Below, piece by piece: positions 14,801-29,500 of a stretch of 64,000 bases of DNA (position 1 is the stretch's first letter; the number at the start of each line of letters is the position of its first letter). Origin of the DNA: Crossaster papposus (taxonomy: Eukaryota > Echinodermata > Asteroidea > Velatida > Solasteridae); assembly GCA_037893245.1 (NCBI GenBank), contig JBAIAA010000519.1, forward strand, positions 186,001-250,000, in the 5' to 3' direction. The position numbers were made by a program, and so were the translations under genes. The notes under the pieces are model-generated. The model was not told the DNA's origin. It made no database searches and saw only the letters and a program-made list of their open reading frames with translations.

Positions 14801-17800
14801 TTGTTTTGCTTTAAATGACAATAATTCACAACTGACAAATACACTATACCTTCTAAGTATAACATGTGCCATGGCTCTCCATATATTTGTCAAGAAACTT
14901 TCCAAAAATGTTGAGGACTTGTTTTGCTTTAAATGACAATAATTCACAACTGACAAATACACTATACCTTCTAAGTATAACATGTGCCATGGCTCTCCAT
15001 ATATTTGTCAAGAAACTTTCCAAAAATGTTAAGGACTTGTTTTGCTTTAAATGACAATAATTTATAACTGACAAATACACTATACCTTCTAAGTATAACA
15101 TGTGCCATGGCTCTCCATATATTTGTCAAGAAACTTTCCAAAAATGTTGAGGACTTGTTTTGCTTTAAATGACAATAATTTATAACTGACAAATACACTA
15201 TACCTTCTAAGTATAACATGTGCCATGGCTCTCCATATATTTGTCAAGAAACTTTTCAAAAATGTTGAGGACTTGTTTTGCTTTAAATGACAATGATTCA
15301 CAACTGACAAATACACTATACCTTCTAAGTATAACATGTGCCATGGCTCTCCATATATTTGTCAAGAAACTTTCCAAAAATGTTGAGGACTTGTTTTGCT
15401 TTAAATGACAATAATTCACAACTGACAAATACACTATACCTTCTAAGTATAACATGTGCCATGGCTCTCCATATATTTGTCAAGAAACTTTCCAAAAATG
15501 TTGAGGACTTGTTTTGCTTTAAATGACAATAATTCACAACTGACAAATACACTATACCTTCTAAGTATAACATGTGCCATGGCTCTCCATATATTTGTCA
15601 AGAAACTTTCCAAAAATGTTGAGGACTTGTTTTCCTTTAAATGACAATAATTCACAACTGACAAATACACTATACCTTCTAAGTATAACATGTGCCATGG
15701 CTCTCCATATATTTGTCAAGAAACTTTCCAAAAATGTTAAGGACTTGTTTTGCTTTAAATGACAATAATTTATAACTGACAAATACACTATACCTTCTAA
15801 GTATAACATGTGCCATGGCTCTCCATATATTTGTCAAGAAACTTTCCAAAAATGTTGAGGACTTGTTTTGCTTTAAATGACAATAATTTATAACTGACAA
15901 ATACACTATACCTTCTAAGTATAACATGTGCCATGGCTCTCCATATATTTGTCAAGAAACTTTCCAAAAATGTTGAGGACTTGTTTTGCTTTAAATGACA
16001 ATAATTCACAACTGACAAATACACTACCTTCTAAGTATAACATGTGCCATGGCTCTCCATATATTTGTCAAGAAACTTTCCAAAAATGTTGAGGACTTGT
16101 TTTGCTTTAATTCACAACTGACAAATACACTATACCTTCTAAGTATAACATGTGCCATGGCTCTCCATATATTTGTTAAGAAACTTTCCAAAAATGTTGA
16201 GGACTTGTTTTGCTTTAAATGACAATGATTCACAACTGACAAATACACTATACCTTCTAAGTATAACATGTGCCATGGCTCTCCATATATTTGTCAAGAA
16301 ACTTTTCAAAAATGTTGAGGACTTGTTTTGCTTTAAATGACAATGATTCACAACTGACAAATACACTATACCTTCTAAGTATAACATGTGCCATGGCTCT
16401 CCATATATTTGTCAAGAAACTTTCCAAAAATGTTGAGGACTTGTTTTGCTTTAAATGACAATAATTCACAACTGACAAATACACTATACCTTCTAAGTAT
16501 AACATGTGCCATGGCTCTCCATATATTTGTCAAGAAACTTTCCAAAAATGTTGAGGACTTGTTTTGCTTTAAATGACAATAATTCACAACTGACAAATAC
16601 ACTATACCTTCTAAGTATAACATGTGCCATGGCTCTCCATATATTTGTCAAGAAACTTTCCAAAAATGTTGAGGACTTGTTTTCCTTTAAATGACAATAA
16701 TTCACAACTGACAAATACACTATACCTTCTAAGTATAACATGTGCCATGGCTCTCCATATATTTGTCAAGAAACTTTCCAAAGATGTTGAGGACTTGTTT
16801 TGCTTTAATTCACAACTGACAAATACACTATACCTTCTAAGTATAACGTGTGCCATGGCTCTCCATATATTTGTCAAGAAACTTTCCAAAAATGTTGAGG
16901 ACTTGTTTTGCTTTAAATGACAATAATTCACAACTGACAAATACACTATACCTTCTAAGTATAACATGTGCCATGGCTCTCCATATATTTGTCAAGAAAC
17001 TTTCAAAAAATGTTGAGGACTTGTTTTGCTTTAATTCACAACTGACAAATACACTATACCTTCTAAGTATAACATGTGCCATGGCTCTCCATATATTTGT
17101 TAAGAAACTTTCCAAAAATGTTGAGGACTTGTTTTGCTTTAAATGACAATGATTCACAACTGACAAATACACTATACCTTCTAAGTATAACATGTGCCAT
17201 GGCTCTCCATATATTTGTCAAGAAACTTTCCAAAAATGTTGAGGACTTGTTTTGCTTTAAATGACAATGATTCACAACTGACAAATACACTATACCTTCT
17301 AAGTATAACATGTGCCATGGCTCTCCATATATTTGTCAAGAAACTTTCCAAAAATGTTGAGGACTTGTTTTGCTTTAAATGACAATAATTCACAACTGAC
17401 AAATACACTATACCTTCTAAGTATAACATGTGCCATGGCTCTCCATATATTTGTCAAGAAACTTTCCAAAAATGTTGAGGACTTGTTTTGCTTTAAATGA
17501 CAATAATTCACAACTGACAAATACACTATACCTTCTAAGTATAACATGTGCCATGGCTCTCCATATATTTGTCAAGAAACTTTCCAAAAATGTTGAGGAC
17601 TTGTTTTGCTTTAAATGACAATAATTCACAACTGACAAATACACTATACCTTCTAAGTATAACATGTGCCATGGCTCTCCATATATTTGTCAAGAAACTT
17701 TCCAAAAATGTTGAGGACTTGTTTTGCTTTAAATGACAATGATTCACAACTGACAAATACACTATACCTTCTAAGTATAACATGTGCCATGGCTCTCCAT

Positions 17801-19900
17801 ATATTTGTCAAGAAACTTTCCAAAAATATTAAGGACTTGTTTTGCTTTAAATGACAATAATTCACAACTGACAAATACACTATACCTTCTAAGTATAACA
17901 TGTGCCATGGCTCTCCATATATTTGTCAAGAAACTTTCCAAAAATGTTAAGGACTTGTTTTGCTTTAAATGACAATAATTCACAACTGACAAATACACTA
18001 TACCTTCTAAGTATAACATGTGCCATGGCTCTCCATATATTTGTCAAGAAACTTTCCAAAAATGTGGAGGACTTGTTTTGCTTTAAATGACAATAATTCA
18101 CAACTGACAAATACACTATACCTTCTAAGTATAACATGTGCCATGGCTCTCCATATATTTGTCAAGAAACTTTCCAAAAATGTTGAGGACTTGTTTTGCT
18201 TTAAATGACAATAATTCACAACTGACAAATACACTATACCTTCTAAGTATAACATGTGCCATGGCTCTCCATATATTTGTCAAGAAACTTTCCAAAAATG
18301 TTAAGGACTTGTTTTGCTTTAAATGACAATAATTCACAACTGACAAATACACTATACCTTCTAAGTATAACATGTGCCATGGCTCTCCATATATTTGTCA
18401 AGAAACTTTCCAAAAATGTTGAGGACTTGTTTTGCTTTAAATGACAATAATTCACAACTGACAAATACACTATACCTTCTAAGTATAACATGTGCCATGG
18501 CTCTCCATATATTTGTCAAGAAACTTTCCAAAAATGTTAAGGACTTGTTTTGCTTTAAATGACAATAATTCACAACTGACAAATACACTATACCTTCTAA
18601 GTATAACATGTGCCATGGCTCTCCATATATTTGTCAAGAAACTTTCCAAAAATGTTGAGGACTTGTTTTGCTTTAAATGACAATAATTCATAACTGACAA
18701 ATACACTATACCTTCTAAGTATAACATGTGCCATGGCTCTCCATATTTTTGTCAAGAAACTTTCCAAAAATGTTAAGGACTTGTTTTGCTTTAAATGACA
18801 ATAATTCACAACTGACAAATACACTATACCTTCTAAGTATAACATGTGCCATGGCTCTCCATATATTTGTCAAGAAACTTTCCAAAAATGTTGAGGACTT
18901 GTTTTGCTTTAAATGACAATAATTCACAACTGACAAATACACTATACCTTCTAAGTATAACATGTGCCATGGCTCTCCATATATTTGTCAAGAAACTTTC
19001 CAAAAATGTTGAGGACTTGTTTTGCTTTAAATGACAATAATTCACAACTGACAAATACACTATACCTTCTAAGTATAACATGTGCCATGGCTCTCCATAT
19101 ATTTGTCAAGAAACTTTCCAAAAATGTTGAGGACTTGTTTTGCTTTAAATGACAATAATTCACAACTGACAAATACACTATACCTTCTAAGTATAACATG
19201 TGCCATGGCTCTCCATATATTTGTCAAGAAACTTTCCAAAAATGTTAAGGACTTGTTTTGCTTTAAATGACAATAATTTATAACTGACAAATACACTATA
19301 CCTTCTAAGTATAACATGTGCCATGGCTCTCCATATATTTGTCAAGAAACTTTCCAAAAATGTTGAGGACTTGTTTTGCTTTAAATGACAATAATTTATA
19401 ACTGACAAATACACTATACCTTCTAAGTATAACATGTGCCATGGCTCTCCATATATTTGTCAAGAAACTTTTCAAAAATGTTGAGGACTTGTTTTGCTTT
19501 AAATGACAATGATTCACAACTGACAAATACACTATACCTTCTAAGTATAACATGTGCCATGGCTCTCCATATATTTGTCAAGAAACTTTCCAAAAATGTT
19601 GAGGACTTGTTTTGCTTTAAATGACAATAATTCACAACTGACAAATACACTATACCTTCTAAGTATAACATGTGCCATGGCTCTCCATATATTTGTCAAG
19701 AAACTTTCCAAAAATGTTGAGGACTTGTTTTGCTTTAAATGACAATAATTCACAACTGACAAATACACTATACCTTCTAAGTATAACATGTGCCATGGCT
19801 CTCCATATATTTGTCAAGAAACTTTCCAAAAATGTTGAGGACTTGTTTTCCTTTAAATGACAATAATTCACAACTGACAAATACACTATACCTTCTAAGT
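11808..19900 (+). repeat. 4,216-bp higher-order unit, two tandem copies
   Basis: The block beginning at about 11.8 kb recurs with an offset of 4,216 bp. Shared markers are AACGTGTGCC (about 12631/16847), CTTTCAAAAAATG (about 12785/17001), AAATATTAAGG (about 13609/17825), AAATGTGGAGG (about 13846/18062) and TTTTCCTTT (about 15631/19847). The same pair recurs in superunit 2 at about 35.99 and 40.2 kb. AACGTGTGCC is one of the very few variants that introduce a CpG into the array. Confidence 0.82.
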
Positions 19901-21560
19901 ATAACATGTGCCATGGCTCTCCATATATTTGTCAAGAAACTTTCCAAAAATGTTAAGGACTTGTTTTGCTTTAAATGACAATAATTTACAACTGACAAAT
20001 ACACTATACCTTCTAAGTATAACATGTGCCATGGCTCTCCATATATTTGTCAAGAAACTTTCCAAAAATGTTGAGGACTTGTTTTGCTTTAAATGACAAT
20101 AATTCACAACTGACAAATACACTATACCTTCTAAGTATAACATGTGCCATGGCTCTCCATATATTTGTCAAGAAACTTTCCAAAAATGTTAAGGACTTGT
20201 TTTGCTTTAAATGACAATAATTCACAACTGACAAATACACTATACCTTCTAAGTATAACATGTGCCATGGCTCTCCATATATTTGTCAAGAAACTTTCCA
20301 AAAATGTTGAGGACTTGTTTTGCTTTAAATGACAATAATTCATAACTGACAAATACACTATACCTTCTAAGTATAACATGTGCCATGGCTCTCCATATTT
20401 TTGTCAAGAAACTTTCCAAAAATGTTAAGGACTTGTTTTGCTTTAAATGACAATAATTCACAACTGACAAATACACTATACCTTCTAAGTATAACATGTG
20501 CCATGGCTCTCCATATATTTGTCAAGAAACTTTCCAAAAATGTTGAGGACTTGTTTTGCTTTAAATGACAATAATTCACAACTGACAAATACACTATACC
20601 TTCTAAGTATAACATGTGCCATGGCTCTCCATATATTTGTCAAGAAACTTTCCAAAAATGTTGAGGACTTGTTTTGCTTTAAATGACAATAATTCACAAC
20701 TGACAAATACACTATACCTTCTAAGTATAACATGTGCCATGGCTCTCCATATATTTGTCAAGAAACTTTCCAAAAATGTTGAGGACTTGTTTTGCTTTAA
20801 ATGACAATAATTCACAACTGACAAATACACTATACCTTCTAAGTATAACATGTGCCATGGCTCTCCATATATTTGTCAAGAAACTTTCCAAAAATGTTAA
20901 GGACTTGTTTTGCTTTAAATGACAATAATTTATAACTGACAAATACACTATACCTTCTAAGTATAACATGTGCCATGGCTCTCCATATATTTGTCAAGAA
21001 ACTTTCCAAAAATGTTGAGGACTTGTTTTGCTTTAAATGACAATAATTTATAACTGACAAATACACTATACCTTCTAAGTATAACATGTGCCATGGCTCT
21101 CCATATATTTGTCAAGAAACTTTTCAAAAATGTTGAGGACTTGTTTTGCTTTAAATGACAATGATTCACAACTGACAAATACACTATACCTTCTAAGTAT
21201 AACATGTGCCATGGCTCTCCATATATTTGTCAAGAAACTTTCCAAAAATGTTGAGGACTTGTTTTGCTTTAAATGACAATAATTCACAACTGACAAATAC
21301 ACTATACCTTCTAAGTATAACATGTGCCATGGCTCTCCATATATTTGTCAAGAAACTTTCCAAAAATGTTGAGGACTTGTTTTGCTTTAAATGACAATAA
21401 TTCACAACTGACAAATACACTATACCTTCTAAGTATAACATGTGCCATGGCTCTCCATATATTTGTCAAGAAACTTTCCAAAAATGTTGAGGACTTGTTT
21501 TCCTTTAAATGACAATAATTCACAACTGACAAATACACTATACCTTCTAAGTATAACATG
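18240..21560 (+). repeat. 1,652-bp tandem duplication, superunit 1 only
   Basis: Fourteen monomers (14 x 118 = 1,652 bp) are present twice in tandem: the CATATTTTTGTC variant is at about 18745 and 20397, paired TTTATAACTG variants are at about 19278/19393 and 20930/21048, and TTTTCCTTT is at about 19847 and 21499. Superunit 2 has one copy, and the inter-superunit offset drops by exactly 1,652 bp across this point. Confidence 0.8.
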
Positions 21561-24500
21561 TGCCATGGCTCTCCATATATTTGTCAAGAAACTTTCCAAA
21601 AATGTTAAGGACTTGTTTTGCTTTAAATGACAATAATTTATAACTGACAAATACACTATACCTTCTAAGTATAACATGTGCCATGGCTCTCCATATATTT
21701 GTCAAGAAACTTTCCAAAAATGTTGAGGACTTGTTTTGCTTTAAATGACAATAATTTATAACTGACAAATACACTATACCTTCTAAGTATAACATGTGCC
21801 ATGGCTCTCCATATATTTGTCAAGAAACTTTCCAAAAATGTTGAGGACTTGTTTTGCTTTAAATGACAATAATTCACAACTGACAAATACACTACCTTCT
21901 AAGTATAACATGTGCCATGGCTCTCCATATATTTGTCAAGAAACTTTCCAAAAATGTTGAGGACTTGTTTTGCTTTAATTCACAACTGACAAATACACTA
22001 TACCTTCTAAGTATAACATGTGCCATGGCTCTCCATATATTTGTCAAGAAACTTTCCAAAAATGTTGAGGACTTGTTTTGCTTTAAATGACAATGATTCA
22101 CAACTGACAAATACACTATACCTTCTAAGTATAACATGTGCCATGGCTCTCCATATATTTGTCAAGAAACTTTCCAAAAATGTTGAGGACTTGTTTTGCT
22201 TTAAATGACAATAATTCACAACTGACAAATACACTATACCTTCTAAGTATAACATGTGCCATGGCTCTCCATATATTTGTCAAGAAACTTTCCAAAAATG
22301 TTGAGGACTTGTTTTGCTTTAAATTACAATAATTCACAACTGACAAATACACTATACCTTCTAAGTATAACATGTGCCATGGCTCTCCATATATTTGTCA
22401 AGAAACTTTCCAAAAATGTTGAGGACTTGTTTTGCTTTAAATGACAATAATTCACAACTGACAAATACACTATACCTTCTAAGTATAACATGTGCCATGG
22501 CTCTCCATATATTTGTCAAGAAACTTTCCAAAAATGTTGAGGACTTGTTTTGCTTTAAATGACAATGATTCACAACTGACAAATACACTATACCTTCTAA
22601 GTATAACATGTGCCATGGCTCTCCATATATTTGTCAAGAAACTTTCCAAAAATATTAAGGACTTGTTTTGCTTTAAATGACAATAATTCACAACTGACAA
22701 ATACACTATACCTTCTAAGTATAACATGTGCCATGGCTCTCCATATATTTGTCAAGAAACTTTCCAAAAATGTTAAGGACTTGTTTTGCTTTAAATGACA
22801 ATAATTCACAACTGACAAATACACTATACCTTCTAAGTATAACATGTGCCATGACTCTCCATATATTTGTCAAGAAACTTTCCAAAAATGTGGAGGACTT
22901 GTTTTGCTTTAAATGACAATAATTCATAACTGACAAATACACTATACCTTCTAAGTATAACATGTGCCATGGCTCTCCATATTTTTGTCAAGAAACTTTC
23001 CAAAAATGTTGAGGACTTGTTTTGCTTTAAATGACAATAATTCACAACTGACAAATACACTATACCTTCTAAGTATAACATGTGCCATGGCTCTCCATAT
23101 ATTTGTCAAGAAACTTTCCAAAAATGTTGAGGACTTGTTTTGCTTTAAATGACAATAATTCACAACTGACAAATACACTATACCTTCTAAGTATAACATG
23201 TGCCATAGCTCTCCATATATTTGTCAAGATAATTTCCAAAACATTTAAGGACTTGTTTTGCTTTAAATGACAATAATTCATAACTGACAAATACACTATA
23301 CCTTCTAAGTATAACATGTGCCATGGCTCTCCATATATTTGTCAAGAAACTTTCCAAAAATGTTAAGGACTTGTTTTGCTTTAAATGACAATAATTCACA
23401 ACTGACAAATACACTATACCTTCTAAGTATAACATGTGCCATGGCTCTCCATATATTTGTCAAGAAACTTTCCAAAAATGTTGAGACTTGTTTTGCTTTA
23501 AATGACAATAATTCATAACTGACAAATACACTATACCTTCTAAGTATAACATGTGCCATGGCTCTCCATATTTTTGTCAAGAAACTTTCCAAAAATGTTA
23601 AGGACTTGTTTTGCTTTAAATGACAATAATTCACAACTGACAAATACACTATACCTTCTAAGTATAACATGTGCCATGGCTCTCCATATATTTGTCAAGA
23701 AACTTTCCAAAAATGTTGAGGACTTGTTTTGCTTTAAATGACAATAATTCACAACTGACAAATACACTATACCTTCTAAGTATAACATGTGCCATGGCTC
23801 TCCATATATTTGTCAAGAAACTTTCCAAAAATGTTAAGGACTTGTTTTGCTTTAAATGACAATAATTCACAACTGACAAATACACTATACCTTCTAAGTA
23901 TAACATGTGCCATGACTCTCCATATATTTGTCAAGAAACTTTCCAAAAATGTGGAGGACTTGTTTTGCTTTAAATGACAATAATTCACAACTGACAAATA
24001 CACTATACCTTCTAAGTATAACATGTGCCATGGCTCTCCATATATTTGTCAAGAAACTTTCCAAAAATGTTAAGGATTTGTTTTGCTTTAAATGACAATA
24101 ATTCACAACTGACAAATACACTATACCTTCTAAGTATAACATGTGCCATGGCTCTCCATATATTTGTCAAGAAACTTTCCAAAAATGTTGAGGACTTGTT
24201 TTGCTTTAAATGACAATAATTCACAACTGACAAATACACTATACCTTCTAAGTATAACATGTGCCATGGCTCTCCATATATTTGTCAAGAAACTTTCCAA
24301 AAATGTTAAGGACTTGTTTTGCTTTAAATGACAATAATTCACAACTGACAAATACACTATACCTTCTAAGTATAACATGTGCCATGGCTCTCCATATATT
24401 TGTCAAGAAACTTTCCAAAAATGTTGAGGACTTGTTTTGCTTTAAATGACAATAATTCATAACTGACAAATACACTATACCTTCTAAGTATAACATGTGC

Positions 24501-26599
24501 CATGGCTCTCCATATTTTTGTCAAGAAACTTTCCAAAAATGTTAAGGACTTGTTTTGCTTTAAATGACAATAATTCACAACTGACAAATACACTATACCT
24601 TCTAAGTATAACATGTGCCATGGCTCTCCATATATTTGTCAAGAAACTTTCCAAAAATGTTGAGGACTTGTTTTGCTTTAAATGACAATAATTCACAACT
24701 GACAAATACACTATACCTTCTAAGTATAACATGTGCCATGGCTCTCCATATATTTGTCAAGAAACTTTCCAAAAATGTTAAGGACTTGTTTTGCTTTAAA
24801 TGACAATAATTCACAACTGACAAATACACTATACCTTCTAAGTATAACATGTGCCATGGCTCTCCATATATTTGTCAAGAAACTTTCCAAAAATGTTGAG
24901 GACTTGTTTTGCTTTAAATGACAATAATTCACAACTGACAAATACACTATACCTTCTAAGTATAACATGTGCCATGGCTCTCCATATATTTGTCAAGAAA
25001 CTTTCCAAAAATGTTAAGGACTTGTTTTGCTTTAAATGACAATAATTCACAACTGACAAATACACTATACCTTCTAAGTATAACATGTGCCATGACTCTC
25101 CATATATTTGTCAAGAAACTTTCCAAAAATGTGGAGGACTTGTTTTGCTTTAAATGACAATAATTCACAACTGACAAATACACTATACCTTCTAAGTATA
25201 ACATGTGCCATGGCTCTCCATATATTTGTCAAGAAACTTTCCAAAAATGTTAAGGATTTGTTTTGCTTTAAATGACAATAATTCACAACTGACAAATACA
25301 CTATACCTTCTAAGTATAACATGTGCCATGGCTCTCCATATATTTGTCAAGAAACTTTCCAAAAATGTTGAGGACTTGTTTTGCTTTAAATGACAATAAT
25401 TCACAACTGACAAATACACTATACCTTCTAAGTATAACATGTGCCATGGCTCTCCATATATTTGTCAAGAAACTTTCCAAAAATGTTAAGGACTTGTTTT
25501 GCTTTAAATGACAATAATTCACAACTGACAAATACACTATACCTTCTAAGTATAACATGTGCCATGGCTCTCCATATATTTGTCAAGAAACCTTCCAAAA
25601 ATGTTGAGGACTTGTTTTGCTTTAAATGACAATAATTCATAACTGACAAATACACTATACCTTCTAAGTATAACATGTGCCATGGCTCTCCATATTTTTG
25701 TCAAGAAACTTTTCAAAAATGTTGAGGACTTGTTTTGCTTTAAATGACAATGATTCACAACTGACAAATACACTATACCTTCTAAGTATAACATGTGCCA
25801 TGGCTCTCCATATATTTGTCAAGAAACTTTCCAAAAATGTTGAGGACTTGTTTTGCTTTAAATGACAATAATTCACAACTGACAAATACACTATACCTTC
25901 TAAGTATAACATGTGCCATGGCTCTCCATATATTTGTCAAGAAACTTTCCAAAAATGTTGAGGACTTGTTTTGCTTTAAATGACAATAATTCACAACTGA
26001 CAAATACACTATACCTTCTAAGTATAACATGTGCCATGGCTCTCCATATATTTGTCAAGAAACTTTCCAAAAATGTTGAGGACTTGTTTTGCTTTAAATG
26101 ACAATAATTCACAACTGACAAATACACTACCTTCTAAGTATAACATGTGCCATGGCTCTCCATATATTTGTCAAGAAACTTTCCAAAAATGTTGAGGACT
26201 TGTTTTGCTTTAATTCACAACTGACAAATACACTATACCTTCTAAGTATAACATGTGCCATGGCTCTCCATATATTTGTTAAGAAACTTTCCAAAAATGT
26301 TGAGGACTTGTTTTGCTTTAAATGACAATGATTCACAACTGACAAATACACTATACCTTCTAAGTATAACATGTGCCATGGCTCTCCATATATTTGTCAA
26401 GAAACTTTTCAAAAATGTTGAGGACTTGTTTTGCTTTAAATGACAATGATTCACAACTGACAAATACACTATACCTTCTAAGTATAACATGTGCCATGGC
26501 TCTCCATATATTTGTCAAGAAACTTTCCAAAAATGTTGAGGACTTGTTTTGCTTTAAATGACAATAATTCACAACTGACAAATACACTATACCTTCTAA

Positions 26600-29500
26600 G
26601 TATAACATGTGCCATGGCTCTCCATATATTTGTCAAGAAACTTTCCAAAAATGTTGAGGACTTGTTTTGCTTTAAATGACAATAATTCACAACTGACAAA
26701 TACACTATACCTTCTAAGTATAACATGTGCCATGGCTCTCCATATATTTGTCAAGAAACTTTCCAAAAATGTTGAGGACTTGTTTTCCTTTAAATGACAA
26801 TAATTCACAACTGACAAATACACTATACCTTCTAAGTATAACATGTGCCATGGCTCTCCATATATTTGTCAAGAAACTTTCCAAAGATGTTGAGGACTTG
26901 TTTTGCTTTAATTCACAACTGACAAATACACTATACCTTCTAAGTATAACATGTGCCATGGCTCTCCATATATTTGTCAAGAAACTTTCCAAAAATGTTG
27001 AGGACTTGTTTTGCTTTAAATGACAATAATTCACAACTGACAAATACACTATACCTTCTAAGTATAACATGTGCCATGGCTCTCCATATATTTGTCAAGA
27101 AACTTTCCAAAAATGTTGAGGACTTGTTTTGCTTTAAATGACAATAATTCACAACTGACAAATACACTATACCTTCTAAGTATAACATGTGCCATGGCTC
27201 TCCATATATTTGTCAAGAAACTTTCCAAAAATGTTGAGGACTTGTTTTGCTTTAAATGACAATAATTCACAACTGACAAATACACTATACCTTCAAAGTA
27301 TAACATGTGCCATGGCTCTCCATATATTTGTCAAGAAACTTTCCAAAAATGTTGAGGACTTGTTTTGCTTTAAATGACAATAATTCACAACTGACAAATA
27401 CACTATACCTTCTAAGTATAACATGTGCCATGGCTCTCCATATATTTGTCAAGAAACTTTCCAAAAATGTTGAGGACTTGTTTTGCTTTAATTCACAACT
27501 GACAAATACACTATACCTTCTAAGTATAACATGTGCCATGGCTCTCCATATATTTGTTAAGAAACTTTCCAAAAATGTTGAGGACTTGTTTTGCTTTAAA
27601 TGACAATGATTCACAACTGACAAATACACTATACCTTCTAAGTATAACATGTGCCATGGCTCTCCATATATTTGTCAAGAAACTTTCCAAAAATGTTGAG
27701 GACTTGTTTTGCTTTAAATGACAATAATTCACAACTGACAAATACACTATACCTTCTAAGTATAACATGTGCCATGGCTCTCCATATATTTGTCAAGAAA
27801 CTTTTCAAAAATGTTGAGGACTTGTTTTGCTTTAAATGACAATAATTCACAACTGACAAATACACTATACCTTCTAAGTATAACATGTGCCATGGCTCTC
27901 CATATATTTGTCAAGAAACTTTCCAAAAATGTTGAGGACTTGTTTTGCTTTAAATGACAATAATTCACAACTGACAAATACACTATACCTTCTAAGTATA
28001 ACATGTGCCATGGCTCTCCATATATTTGTCAAGATAATTTCCAAAAAATGTAAGGACTTGTTTTGCTTTAAATGACAATAATTCATAACTGACAAATACA
28101 CTATACCTTCTAAGTATAACAAGTGCCATGGCTCTCCATATATTTGTCAAGAAACTTTCCAAAAATGTTAAGGACTTGTTTTGCTTTAAATGACAATAAT
28201 TCATAACTGACAAATACACTATACCTTCTAAGTATAACATGTGCCATGGCTCTCCATATATTTGTCAAGAAACTTTCCAAAAATGTTGAGGACTTGTTTT
28301 GCTTTAAATGACAATAATTCACAACTGACAAATACACTATACCTTCTAAGTATAACATGTGCCATGGCTCTCCATATATTTGTCAAGAAACTTTCCAAAA
28401 ATGTTGAGGACTTGTTTTGCTTTAAATGACAATAATTCACAACTGACAAATACACTATACCTTCTAAGTATAACATGTGCCATGGCTCTCCATATATTTG
28501 TCAAGAAACTTTCCAAAAATGTTGAGGACTTGTTTTGCTTTAAATGACAATAATTCACAACTGACAAATACACTATACCTTTTAAGTATAACATGTGCCA
28601 TGGCTCTCCATATATTTGTCAAGAAACTTTCCAAAAATGTTGAGGACTTGTTTTGCTTTAAATGACAATAATTCACAACTGACAAATACACTACCTTCTA
28701 AGTATAACATGTGCCATGGCTCTCCATATATTTGTCAAGAAACTTTCCAAAAATGTTGAGGACTTGTTTTGCTTTAAATGACAATAATTCACAACTGACA
28801 AATACACTATACCTTCTAAGTATAACATGTGCCATGGCTCTCCATATATTTGTCAAGAAACTTTCCAAAAATGTTGAGGACTTGTTTTGCTTTAAATGAC
28901 AATGATTCACAACTGACAAATACACTATACCTTCTAAGTATAACATGTGCCATGGCTTTCCATATATTTGTCAAGATAATTTCCAAAAATGTTAAGGACT
29001 TGTTTTGCTTTAAATGACAATAATTCATAACTGACAAATACACTATACCTTCTAAGTATAACATGTGCCATGGCTCTCCATATATTTGTCAAGAAACTTT
29101 CCAAAAATGTTAAGGACTTGTTTTGCTTTAAATGACAATAATTCACAACTGACAAATACACTATACCTTCTAAGTATAACATGTGCCATGGCTCTCCATA
29201 TATTTGTCAAGAAACTTTCCAAAAATGTTGAGGACTTGTTTTGCTTTAAATGACAATAATTCACAACTGACAAATACACTATACCTTCTAAGTATAACAT
29301 GTGCCATGGCTCTCCATATATTTGTCAAGATAATTTCCAAAACATTTAAGGACTTGTTTTGCTTTAAATGACAATAATTCATAACTGACAAATACACTAT
29401 ACCTTCTAAGTATAACATGTGCCATGGCTCTCCATATATTTGTCAAGAAACTTTCCAAAAATGTTGAGGACTTGTTTTGCTTTAAATGACAATAATTCAC

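Larger units (their letters stand above)
5940..25950 (+). repeat. superunit copy 1 (about 20 kb)
   Basis: The order of variant monomers here is repeated at about 26.6-48.2 kb. Between about 5.94 and 11.95 kb the offset is 20,655 bp; from 11.8 to 17.5 kb it is 24,181 bp; from 17.6 to 19.7 kb it is 24,063 bp; from 21.4 to 25.1 kb it is 22,411 bp; and from 25.3 to 25.9 kb it is 22,293 bp. Each step equals a whole number of monomers or a whole tandem block. Rare markers shared by both copies include the AATAATAAC variant near 12171 and 36352 and the AAATTACAA variant near 22324 and 44735. Confidence 0.82.
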